Assembly: GCA_022565745.1 (NCBI GenBank)
Contig: JAIUMB010000011.1
Span: 1-23,496 of the forward strand
Source of the DNA: Cryomorphaceae bacterium
GTDB taxonomy: Bacteria; Bacteroidota; Bacteroidia; Flavobacteriales; Schleiferiaceae
Direction of reading: 5' to 3'
Length of the DNA: 23,496 bases
This document shows positions 7,642 to 15,117 of this stretch, piece after piece (the first letter of the stretch is position 1; each line of letters begins with the position of its first letter). The notes below the pieces were generated by a model. The model was not told the DNA's origin. It was given only the letters and a program-made list of their open reading frames with translations, and made no database searches. Made by a program: the position numbers and the translations under genes.

Positions 7642-8325
7642 CTACAACCATTTATTCATAGCCTCAATGGCCTGTCGAATGTTCTTGTGAACGTCCAAAA
7701 TATCGGCATCCATCATGTAACATGGCGCACAAATAATTTTATTGGCGTCATCTACCGATACTTCTCTAACGGTTTTCATTTCAGTCGACATCCCCACAGA
7801 ATCTACACCGGCACTAATGGCCTCAATCTCGTATGGTGAAACCTCTTCTGTTGAACCTACTGAAAGGGTGGCTTTAATGCCCGAGCCTTCTAATGCTTTG
7901 GCCAAGGTTGTGGGACTCATGCAAAGGGCAACGATGGGTTTTTTTGATTTCACCACGGCGAGTAAAAAGTCACGCACCAATGGGTCAATGGCTCCCTCAG
8001 GGCCTGAAAAAGCCCATTTAGTAATGTTCTTGGCCGTACCAAATCCGCCAGGCATTACCAATGCATCAATGGTATTGGCATGTTCAACGGTAAGGGCGTC
8101 AATCTCTCCCCTTGCTATTCGCGCAGATTCAATCAATACGTTGCGTGTTTCTTCCATCTCTTCGCCTTTGATGTGATCTATGACGTGATGCTGCTCAACA
8201 TTGGGGGCTAAGCATACATACGAATGACCGGCTTCTCGAATGGCCAATAAAGTCAGTACGGCCTCGTGTATCTCTGTTCCGTCATACACGCCATTTCCGT
8301 GTAATAAAACGCCTATCTTGCTCAT
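7642..8325 (-). CDS. elbB: ElbB, DJ-1/PfpI-superfamily glyoxalase-like protein
   Basis: A 227-residue cytoplasmic protein of the ElbB branch of the DJ-1/PfpI (class I glutamine amidotransferase-like) superfamily. ElbB was linked to isoprenoid production in E. coli and shows weak glyoxalase activity in the family literature. The N-terminal segment NGVYDGTEIHEAV is the ElbB signature. MPGGFGTAKN (91-100) forms the oxyanion region, and C135 in IVALCMSP sits at the nucleophile elbow. Length matches the family. It is convergent with the DHS-like operon and shares its terminator. Its 5' region (8326-8492) shows no clear TAnnTTTG box. Confidence 0.92.
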   Translation of the reverse strand: MSKIGVLLHGNGVYDGTEIHEAVLTLLAIREAGHSYVCLAPNVEQHHVIDHIKGEEMEETRNVLIESARIARGEIDALTVEHANTIDALVMPGGFGTAKNITKWAFSGPEGAIDPLVRDFLLAVVKSKKPIVALCMSPTTLAKALEGSGIKATLSVGSTEEVSPYEIEAISAGVDSVGMSTEMKTVREVSVDDANKIICAPCYMMDADILDVHKNIRQAIEAMNKWL

Positions 8326-8492
8326 GATTCTCTATGGATTTATAATTACTCATTTAATGCTATGCCGTTGTTTTTAGCGGCCTAATGACACCAACACATT
8401 TAGACATTCTTATGTATGCCAAAGGTGATTGATGTGTAGCTTTCAATCAAGCACTAATGTACTAAAAATAGTTGAACTGCTGAAGTTCGATA

Positions 8493-9698
8493 TCACACAT
8501 CATCCGCTGGTCGAAGAGAAGCGACAACCACAAATAGGAAGCCCATAAAAAACACCCCCGCTTGTCGTTCCAATATCGATTCTGTAACCATAGAGAAAAA
8601 GAGTACCACAGCAAGCATTTTTGAAGCTGGATGAGGACTTTTAATCAAAACAAACAAGATTGCCAAAAGAATTAAAAATGCCAAAATACCGTTTGCCGCC
8701 CAAGACTGTAGGTATTGGTTGTGATAATTATACCCCACATCACGCATATAGTACAAGCCTTCACCATCCCAAAACTGCGCATCAGAAGATTGGTATGCAT
8801 CCTGTAACTGCTGATTGGCATCTCCCGTGCCATGCCCCCATAATGGAGCGTCTTGGATTACCCCTAAACCATACGACCATAGATACACACGATGGTTTTT
8901 TTGCTTGCTCTCATCCACCTTTGCCATATTTCGCCATTCGTCGCGCGTCTCTTTTATCCGACGTTGATTTTCGGGTAAGGTAAAGACACTGCCCAATAGC
9001 AAAACACATCCCAACAGCACCAACAGCTTTCTCTTAAGTGTTAATTCGTAATGTTTAAAAGCAAAAACCATTGTCCATATCATTACTATGAGTACCACTA
9101 AAAACTGTATGCGGGCATTCATCAGTAAAGACGTTAACAGCAGTATCAACCCCGGGATAAAGTGAAACCAAGGACTTTTTTCTCGCGCACTCATCAACCA
9201 CCAAGCCCCGCCGGCAAAACTGAAGTACATGGCCAAATAGTGAGAAGGGATATGGGTAAATGGGGAAAACTGACGATATGTAATCCCTGGCTGAGGAGAA
9301 ATAACAACCGTCCACAAGAGGTACCCCAGTGTAACAACGGCCGCAAATACCGAAGAAGCTAAGAAGAACCGCAGCAGCTGAGGCGCCAGTTGTTGTGCCA
9401 CTTTGGTTTGAAACAACAGTGGAAAGGCCGCTAAAGGAATACTCAATGAAATGATTTTTGAGGCTCTTGACACATCGGTTGAGTAATAGGCACCTACGAC
9501 ATTCAAAAGAAACAATAAAAGCGGTAAAAGAAGAAGTGGTTTTAGCCTAAAGTGTGGCTTGAGTCTAAACAGCAGAACCAACCAACCAACACCAGCCAGC
9601 ATCATTCCCAGAGAGGTGGGAAGCCATTTAGGTTGAAATGGTAGGCCAAAGGCAAACCAAATCAGTCCAAATTGCAATATGACTGCGGCAAAACGCAT
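8493..9698 (-). CDS. O-antigen ligase/polymerase family (Wzy_C) membrane protein
   Basis: A 401-residue inner-membrane protein with roughly ten to twelve hydrophobic helices. The large periplasmic loop after about residue 240 contains NHRVYLWSYGLGVIQDAPLWGHGTG (residues 268-292), with R270 and the W-x-G-x-G pattern of Wzy_C proteins. It ends at YNYHNQYLQSWAANG, whose H326 corresponds to the conserved loop His of WaaL-type ligases. Members join or polymerise undecaprenyl-linked glycans at the outer face of the inner membrane; ligase and polymerase cannot be separated by sequence alone. No other glycan genes are nearby. It lies 32 bp downstream of ctpA on the same strand and is probably expressed from the same transcript. 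Confidence 0.85.
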   Translation of the reverse strand: MRFAAVILQFGLIWFAFGLPFQPKWLPTSLGMMLAGVGWLVLLFRLKPHFRLKPLLLLPLLLFLLNVVGAYYSTDVSRASKIISLSIPLAAFPLLFQTKVAQQLAPQLLRFFLASSVFAAVVTLGYLLWTVVISPQPGITYRQFSPFTHIPSHYLAMYFSFAGGAWWLMSAREKSPWFHFIPGLILLLTSLLMNARIQFLVVLIVMIWTMVFAFKHYELTLKRKLLVLLGCVLLLGSVFTLPENQRRIKETRDEWRNMAKVDESKQKNHRVYLWSYGLGVIQDAPLWGHGTGDANQQLQDAYQSSDAQFWDGEGLYYMRDVGYNYHNQYLQSWAANGILAFLILLAILFVLIKSPHPASKMLAVVLFFSMVTESILERQAGVFFMGFLFVVVASLRPADDV

Positions 9699-9730
9699 GG
9701 TGGTTTTATTAGTAAAGGCGCAAATATATC

Positions 9731-11389
9731 CTATTCTGCCGAAGCTTTTTCAATACCAGGCGATAAAATGGTGTGATATCGTTCTAAGTCGTTGAGAATG
9801 GCTACGGCCGAGTCAATTTCTATGTCATAGCCAATGGCCTGTGCGGCTCGGCCTTCTTGGTAATAAAAACGCGACACAATTTCCATTTCTAACTGCTGAC
9901 GAATATCGTCTTTAAAAGTCATCAAATCCGCATCTTTCTTATCGGCAAAGCCTGCTTTAAGTTTGTTGAGTTCCTTTTCTAAAGACTCAAAATACTTTTC
10001 ATCACGAGCAGTTTCTTTAAGCTCATTAATGATTTGCTCGGTGCGCGTTTCGTAACTGATGTCTTTGTCTTTGAGAAATGCTAAAAAGTTCTGGTATTCG
10101 TTATCGTCGATGACAAACACGCCTGGTTTTTCAATGTTGTCTACCCGACGTTGAAACAAGGTGGCGTAATCGAAGATATAGTCGTTGCGAATCAGTTCGC
10201 GCAGAATCTTAGGTGAGGTTTGCACATCCATGTTGACATCGGGGTCAATGCCTCCACCGTCGAAAACCTCACGTCCGCCTTGGGTTTTAAAGGCTACGCG
10301 TAAACTATCGGGTATCTTGTAAACACTCCCGTCGTCTCTTCTCTCAGCATAGTTAATGGCTTGAATAAGTCGGCCTGATGGGGTATGATACTTGGAAATG
10401 GTGATTTTCATTTGGGCGCCATAAGGGAGTTTTCTGGTTTGCTGCACCAAACCCTTTCCAAAAGACCTTTGGCCCAGCACGACGCCTCTGTCTAAATCTT
10501 GCATCGTGCCACTAACAATTTCTGAAGCCGAAGCTGAGCGTTGATTGATGAGCACCACCATGGGGATCTCTGTGTCAACGGGGTTGTTTAGTGTTTTATA
10601 GGTTCGGTCCCAGTCTTTGACCTTTCCTCTGGTGGAAACCACTTCTTGTCCTTTTGGAATAAAAATATTACTCACGTTTATGGCCTCGGTAAGCAAGCCA
10701 CCGGGGTTGTTGCGTAGGTCTAAAATGAGTCCTTCTACATTATGGTCTTCTTTCAGTGCTTCGAGGGCTTCTATAATGTCTTTAGAGGCGCGCTCGGTAA
10801 AGCTGCTCAGGCGAATATAGGCAATATTGGGCGCCGCCATACCACTAAAGGGGACCGACTTCACTTGTACCTCTTCTCTTACGATGCGCTCAGTCATCAC
10901 TTGGCCATCGCGCTCAAACGTCAAGGTAAATGATGAGCCTGGCGAACCTTTAAGCAATTTACTTACTTCTTCAGTGTCGAGGCCAACCAAACTGTCATCG
11001 TCAATTTTTAACAAAACATCACCGGCTTTTAAGCCGGCTTTATCTGCAGCGAAGCCCTTATAAGGCATGGCAATCATCACTTTGTTGTCGCGTTTGCGAA
11101 TGGTCGCTCCTACACCGCCATATTGACCGGTTGTTTGTATGCGAAAATCTTCAACATCGGTTTCACGAATGTAATTGGTGTAAGGATCCAGCGATTTCAG
11201 CATGGCGTTGATGGCGGTTTCCATCAATTCCTGTGGCTGAGATTCGTCTACATAATACAGGTTAATTTCCTTGAAAATATTGGTAAAAATTTCAAGCTGT
11301 TTGTTGATTTCAAAATAGTTGGATGCACCAATAAACAGTCCAACTACGGCCACCATAGCCACCAATACGGTCTTTCTTATACGCGTCAT
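9731..11389 (-). CDS. C-terminal processing peptidase, S41 family, with PDZ domain
   Basis: A 552-residue periplasmic Ser/Lys protease of the CtpA/Prc family, acting on unstructured C-termini of envelope proteins (family knowledge). An N-terminal hydrophobic segment (residues 7-24) serves as signal peptide or anchor. A PDZ domain spans about 90-175 (YGGVGATI to FERDGQ). The protease core follows, with LRNNPGGLL, then the catalytic serine S287 in SASASEI and general base K312 in FGKGLVQ. Their spacing of 25 residues equals that of E. coli Prc (S452/K477). About 150 residues of helical C-terminal domain follow. Upstream, the methyltransferase and rnpA are on the same strand, with a 121-bp gap holding a palindromic repeat. 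S41 peptidases often lie near rnpA in Flavobacteriales, as I recall. Confidence 0.93.
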   Translation of the reverse strand: MTRIRKTVLVAMVAVVGLFIGASNYFEINKQLEIFTNIFKEINLYYVDESQPQELMETAINAMLKSLDPYTNYIRETDVEDFRIQTTGQYGGVGATIRKRDNKVMIAMPYKGFAADKAGLKAGDVLLKIDDDSLVGLDTEEVSKLLKGSPGSSFTLTFERDGQVMTERIVREEVQVKSVPFSGMAAPNIAYIRLSSFTERASKDIIEALEALKEDHNVEGLILDLRNNPGGLLTEAINVSNIFIPKGQEVVSTRGKVKDWDRTYKTLNNPVDTEIPMVVLINQRSASASEIVSGTMQDLDRGVVLGQRSFGKGLVQQTRKLPYGAQMKITISKYHTPSGRLIQAINYAERRDDGSVYKIPDSLRVAFKTQGGREVFDGGGIDPDVNMDVQTSPKILRELIRNDYIFDYATLFQRRVDNIEKPGVFVIDDNEYQNFLAFLKDKDISYETRTEQIINELKETARDEKYFESLEKELNKLKAGFADKKDADLMTFKDDIRQQLEMEIVSRFYYQEGRAAQAIGYDIEIDSAVAILNDLERYHTILSPGIEKASAE

Positions 11390-11460
11390 ATAATCATTTT
11401 CTTGCGGTTACAAAACGAATTGTCTAATGTACAACACAATGTTCAACAATCGTACCGTTG

Positions 11461-11507
11461 AGGCAAGGGCAAGACTTGTTGTAATAAGACAAGGGCAGGG
11501 CTTGCCT
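11461..11507. repeat. REP-like imperfect palindrome
   Basis: The outer arms AGGCAAG (11461-11467) and CTTGCCT (11501-11507) pair perfectly, and inner arms CTTGT/ACAAG pair around a 9-nt loop, with an unpaired internal loop between them. The two halves also read as direct near-repeats, GGGCAAGACTTG and GGGCAGGGCTTG. There is no T run on either side, so it is not a standard intrinsic terminator. It sits 3 bp past the methyltransferase stop codon. Confidence 0.55.
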
Positions 11508-11510
11508 TTA

Positions 11511-12218
11511 CTACCGTTTTGCCGTTGGGCGAATTTTTTCTTTCAACCACAGCACGAAAGATTTGATGGGGCCTTTTTTGGGTCCCCAAATCCATTGTAT
11601 AAACGCGTGTTTAACGATTTTTCGTGTGTTGTAAAACTCTTTAAAATGCATGCCATCGCGCTCGTCTTTACCTATCTTTTGGTAAAGCGCCATATTTCCT
11701 TGAGGAATCATCATCTTGCGGTAGTCCTTGCGGTTTTTTTCAATAAACGCCATGACCAATTGCGTGCTGCGCATCCACGTATCGTGAAAAAGAATATAGC
11801 CGTTTTGATTGATGAGCATATCTGCATAGTAGAAATCGACAAATATCCCGTCGAATTTGTGGTCACCATCGATAAATATAACGTCGTAAGTCTTTCCTTC
11901 TTTTGCCATTTGTGGCAACACGTGGTGGGAGTACTCTTCTAAAAAGGTGAGCTTGTCTGCAAAACCACAAGCCTCTACATTTTTTAAGGCTTGACGCCCG
12001 TAGTGGTTTTGAAATGGGTCCATAACTGTATGAACATCACCAGTGGCGGCCATAATGTAGCAAGCCGAGCGCCCATAGCCAAAGCCTACTTCAAGGGTTT
12101 TTGGCTTGTCGAGTTGTTTTAAAAAGTCGTGGATAAACTGTGCCTCTGATGCGCGAACGGCGGTAGTGGCGTCTTTCACGGGTATATGAATGGTTTCTTC
12201 TATTGCTTTGGTGGTCAT
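11511..12218 (-). CDS. Class I SAM-dependent methyltransferase (Methyltransf_24-like)
   Basis: A 235-residue cytoplasmic protein. LEVGFGYGRSACYI (about 42-55) is the SAM-binding motif I. DPF at 67-69, VIFIDGDHKFDG and GYILFHDTW follow in the order seen in the small-molecule or sugar methyltransferases grouped as Methyltransf_24. The DGDH/HDT residues may bind a metal ion. The acceptor cannot be predicted. The start ATG overlaps the rnpA stop as ATGA (12215-12218), so translation is probably coupled. The protein ends in a basic tail (EKIRPTAKR). Confidence 0.82.
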   Translation of the reverse strand: MTTKAIEETIHIPVKDATTAVRASEAQFIHDFLKQLDKPKTLEVGFGYGRSACYIMAATGDVHTVMDPFQNHYGRQALKNVEACGFADKLTFLEEYSHHVLPQMAKEGKTYDVIFIDGDHKFDGIFVDFYYADMLINQNGYILFHDTWMRSTQLVMAFIEKNRKDYRKMMIPQGNMALYQKIGKDERDGMHFKEFYNTRKIVKHAFIQWIWGPKKGPIKSFVLWLKEKIRPTAKR

Positions 12219-12580
12219 TGAGGTGGTTTTTGGAGCTGCAAAAGTAACGCATCCATTGCTTTTTGTACGGTTTTTTGAGCAACATCAATAGGCGCTACGC
12301 TCATAAACACGATACTATACGGAAAATCATGTGCTGGTCTGTGTGGAGACACCCGGTATGCCTCCCGCAATAATCGCTTTTGTCGGTTGCGATCTACGGC
12401 TTTGCGGTAACGTCTTTTTGGGGCAATAAAACCGACTTGTAGTGGGGCTTCGACTTCGTGTTTTACCCACATTTTTATGGGAAAAACAAAAGAAGACTCC
12501 CCTTTGTCCATGATGGCTGCCCACCGTATGATTGAGCAAAGGCGTTCTGACTTAGGTAAAGATTTGCTTGATATTCGCAT
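12215..12580 (-). CDS. rnpA: Ribonuclease P protein component
   Basis: A 121-residue basic protein that assists RNase P RNA in removing 5' leaders from pre-tRNAs. SLPKSERLCSI (residues 7-17) is the usual N-terminal segment. FIAPKRRYRKAVDRNRQKRLLRE (51-73) contains the RNR-type RNA-binding helix (R64-N65-R66). An ATG at 12724 is in frame, but the extra 48 residues would run through the katG terminator and the -7 box, so the ATG at 12580 is chosen. rpmH, its usual neighbour in many bacteria, is absent; here it precedes a methyltransferase and an S41 peptidase. Confidence 0.94.
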   Translation of the reverse strand: MRISSKSLPKSERLCSIIRWAAIMDKGESSFVFPIKMWVKHEVEAPLQVGFIAPKRRYRKAVDRNRQKRLLREAYRVSPHRPAHDFPYSIVFMSVAPIDVAQKTVQKAMDALLLQLQKPPQ

Positions 12581-12597
12581 GTGGTCGTTTGCAGCGA

Positions 12598-12605
12598 CAA
12601 AGATA
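12598..12605 (-). promoter_or_regulatory. -7 element of the rnpA promoter
   Basis: Read on the minus strand this is TATCTTTG, an exact TAnnTTTG match, 17 bp before the rnpA ATG and just downstream of the katG terminator. The leader would be very short. No convincing upstream TTG was found. Confidence 0.5.
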
Positions 12606-12647
12606 GTTGAGGATTTGGGTAAAGCTATTTTTCCAATTAATGAGGGT

Positions 12648-12683
12648 AAAAAAAAAGCAAAGTCAGCACCAGGCTGACTTTGC
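12648..12683 (-). terminator. Intrinsic terminator of katG
   Basis: An 11-bp perfect stem (12657-12667 with 12673-12683), 5-nt loop, is followed in the minus direction by an uninterrupted T run (12656-12648). It lies 41 bp past the katG stop and separates katG from rnpA. Confidence 0.92.
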
Positions 12684-12724
12684 TTTATTATAAGCGTTTT
12701 AAATTTATGAACGACTGGGTTCAA

Positions 12725-14992
12725 TTACTGAACGATATCAAATCGATCTAAGTTCATAACTTTTGTCCAAGCCTTTACAAAATCACGGACAAACTTTTCT
12801 TTGGCATCGTTGCCGGCATACACTTCAGCCAGCGCACGCAGCTCAGAGTTTGAACCAAAAATCAAATCGGCACGGGTAGCGGTGTACAATACCTCACCGG
12901 TTGATCTGTCTTTTCCGTGAAAGTACTCTTTACTGTCGTCCATGGCCTCCCACTTGGTGCGCATATCGAGTAAGTTAACAAAAAAGGTGTTGGACAATTT
13001 AGCACTTTCCTTGTCAAATATGCCGTGATTAGACCCGTCGAAATTGGCATGCATGGCACGCATACCGCCAACCAAAACGGTCATCTCGGGTGCGGTAAGG
13101 GTTAACAATTGTGCTTTATCGACCAAGAGCTCTTCCGTTGTCAAGGTGTATTGTTTTTTGAGATGGTTGCGGAATCCGTCGGCCATAGGCTCAAGTACGG
13201 CAAACGACTCCACATCGGTCTGTTCTTGTGTAGCGTCCATTCTACCAGGGGTAAAAGGAACATTAATTTGGTGACCGGCATTTTCAGCGGCCATTTCTAC
13301 ACCTACATTCCCCGCCAATACAATGAGGTCAGCCATGGAAATTTTTGTAGGTGCAGCCTTTTTATTGAATCTTGCTTGAATGTCTTCATAAACCGCCAAC
13401 ACCTCAGCCAATTGCTTGGGGTTATTGACTTCCCAGTCCTTCTGGGGAGCTAATCTTATACGTGCTCCGTTGGCGCCTCCGCGTCTGTCTGAACCTCTAT
13501 AGGTTGATGCCGAAGCCCAAGCTGTTGTTACCAACGCTTCAATGCTCAATCCCGAATTACGGATTTCTGATTTTAAGGCTGTAATTTGATTGGCATTCAC
13601 CAATGGATGGTCAACCTCAGGAATAGGGTCTTGCCAAATCAAATCCTCAGTAGGTGCCTCAGGTCCAATATAGGTTGAACGGGGTCCCATATCGCGGTGA
13701 GTCAACTTAAACCACGCTCTGGCAAAAGCGTCGTTAAAAGACTCCGGATCCTCTAAAAAACGACGAGATATTTTGGCATACGTAGAATCAAAGCGCAGTG
13801 ATAAGTCGGTGGTAAGCATATACGGCGGATGCTTTTTTTCTTCATCAAAGGCGTCAGGAATAATTTTTTCCGCGTCTTTTGCTACCCACTGATGAGCACC
13901 TGCCGGACTTTTGTCGAGTTCCCACTCATATTTGAATAAGAACGTTAGGTAGTCATGACTCCACTTAGCGGGAGTGGATGTCCATGTGACTTCCACGCCG
14001 GAAGTAATGGCGTCAGGTCCTTTACCTGATTTATAGTCGCTCTTCCAACCAAGGCCTTGCTCTTCAATGGCTGCAGCTTCTGGTTCAGCGCCCAAGTGTG
14101 AGTCGGGAGCCATTCCGTGTGTTTTTCCTAAGGTATGGCCACCGGCAATCAGCGCAACCGTCTCCTCGTCATTCATACCCATTCGTGCAAATGTTTCACG
14201 GATATCGATGGCGGCCAATACCGGATCAGGGTTTCCGTTGGGGCCCTCTGGATTGACATAAATTAACCCCATTTGTACAGCGGCTAAAGGTCGCTCTAAG
14301 TCTCTGTCGCCAGAATAACGCTTGTCTTCAAGCCATTTGCCCTCAGAACCCCAATACACATCGAGCTCAGGCTCATAAACATCTTCTCTACCTCCGGCAA
14401 AACCATAGGTTTTAAAGCCCATGTCTTCTAAGGCCACATTCCCTGTTAGAATCATTAAATCGGCCCAAGATATTGACTTGCCATATTTCTGTTTGATGGG
14501 CCAAAGCAGACGACGAGCTTTGTCTAAATTGGCATTATCCGGCCAACTGTTGATGGGCGCAAAACGCTGCTGTCCGGTACGAGACCCGCCACGACCATCA
14601 CCCGTGCGATATGTACCTGCACTGTGCCAAGCCATGCGAATGAACAAGCCACCGTAATGACCAAAATCGGCTGGCCACCAATCTTGTGATTCCGTCAATA
14701 CTTTACGGATGTCTTCTTTCAATGCGTCATAATCCAATGCCTGAAACGCTTGTGCGTAATTGAAATCAGAATCCATGGGATCGGATTTGTCCGCATTTTG
14801 GCGAAGAATGCTTAAATTTAAGCGATTGGGCCACCATTCGTCATTGCTGGTTGCTCGAGCGCTTGTTCCCTTTTTCTTGGTAGCGCCGGAATATCCATCT
14901 ACATCATACTCGGCCTTTTGGCTCGACTGCTCACCACAGGCGGTGAATAGTGCGACACCAACGGACATGGTCAGTATTGCTAATTTTTTCAT
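12725..14992 (-). CDS. katG: Catalase-peroxidase (HPI) with lipoprotein signal
   Basis: A 755-residue haem enzyme that dismutates hydrogen peroxide and has peroxidase activity. The distal residues R119, W122 and H123 are in IRMAWHSAG. The covalent Met-Tyr-Trp adduct residues are all present (W122, Y245 in IYVNPEG, M271 in ETFARMG), and the proximal haem ligand H286 is in AGGHTLGKTHG. Offsets match M. tuberculosis KatG (W107, Y229, M255, H270). The C-terminal duplicated domain is complete. Unusually, the protein begins with a lipoprotein signal peptide: MKK, a hydrophobic run, then LFTAC with C19, followed by a Ser/Thr/Lys-rich linker of about 30 residues before the conserved DEWWPNRLNL. Most KatG are cytoplasmic, so this copy is predicted to be exported and membrane-anchored. 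It is monocistronic, with its own promoter and terminator. Confidence 0.97.
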   Translation of the reverse strand: MKKLAILTMSVGVALFTACGEQSSQKAEYDVDGYSGATKKKGTSARATSNDEWWPNRLNLSILRQNADKSDPMDSDFNYAQAFQALDYDALKEDIRKVLTESQDWWPADFGHYGGLFIRMAWHSAGTYRTGDGRGGSRTGQQRFAPINSWPDNANLDKARRLLWPIKQKYGKSISWADLMILTGNVALEDMGFKTYGFAGGREDVYEPELDVYWGSEGKWLEDKRYSGDRDLERPLAAVQMGLIYVNPEGPNGNPDPVLAAIDIRETFARMGMNDEETVALIAGGHTLGKTHGMAPDSHLGAEPEAAAIEEQGLGWKSDYKSGKGPDAITSGVEVTWTSTPAKWSHDYLTFLFKYEWELDKSPAGAHQWVAKDAEKIIPDAFDEEKKHPPYMLTTDLSLRFDSTYAKISRRFLEDPESFNDAFARAWFKLTHRDMGPRSTYIGPEAPTEDLIWQDPIPEVDHPLVNANQITALKSEIRNSGLSIEALVTTAWASASTYRGSDRRGGANGARIRLAPQKDWEVNNPKQLAEVLAVYEDIQARFNKKAAPTKISMADLIVLAGNVGVEMAAENAGHQINVPFTPGRMDATQEQTDVESFAVLEPMADGFRNHLKKQYTLTTEELLVDKAQLLTLTAPEMTVLVGGMRAMHANFDGSNHGIFDKESAKLSNTFFVNLLDMRTKWEAMDDSKEYFHGKDRSTGEVLYTATRADLIFGSNSELRALAEVYAGNDAKEKFVRDFVKAWTKVMNLDRFDIVQ

Positions 14993-15020
14993 CGTTGATT
15001 TTCTTTTAAATTGAATGCTA

Positions 15021-15028
15021 CAAATGTA
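15021..15028 (-). promoter_or_regulatory. -7 element of the katG promoter
   Basis: Read on the minus strand this is TACATTTG (TAnnTTTG), 28 bp before the katG ATG. The region upstream is T-rich but has no clear TTG at 18-20 bp. I saw no convincing OxyR- or PerR-like palindrome next to it. Confidence 0.5.
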
Positions 15029-15117
15029 GACGTTTCCTTTAATAAGAAAAAATGATGAAAGCTATTGCATGATAGATAAAAATTATCGGCAGGACATGTT
15101 ACAACGCTATTCCCCAA

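Noticed and set aside
12581..12724. N-terminal 48-residue extension of RnpA
   Set aside because: The extension would be translated from the katG terminator hairpin and the -7 box; the conserved RnpA start fits the ATG at 12580.
13044..15014. Open frames on the plus strand across katG
   Set aside because: They have no recognisable motifs and mirror the codon pattern of the katG coding strand, so they are shadows.
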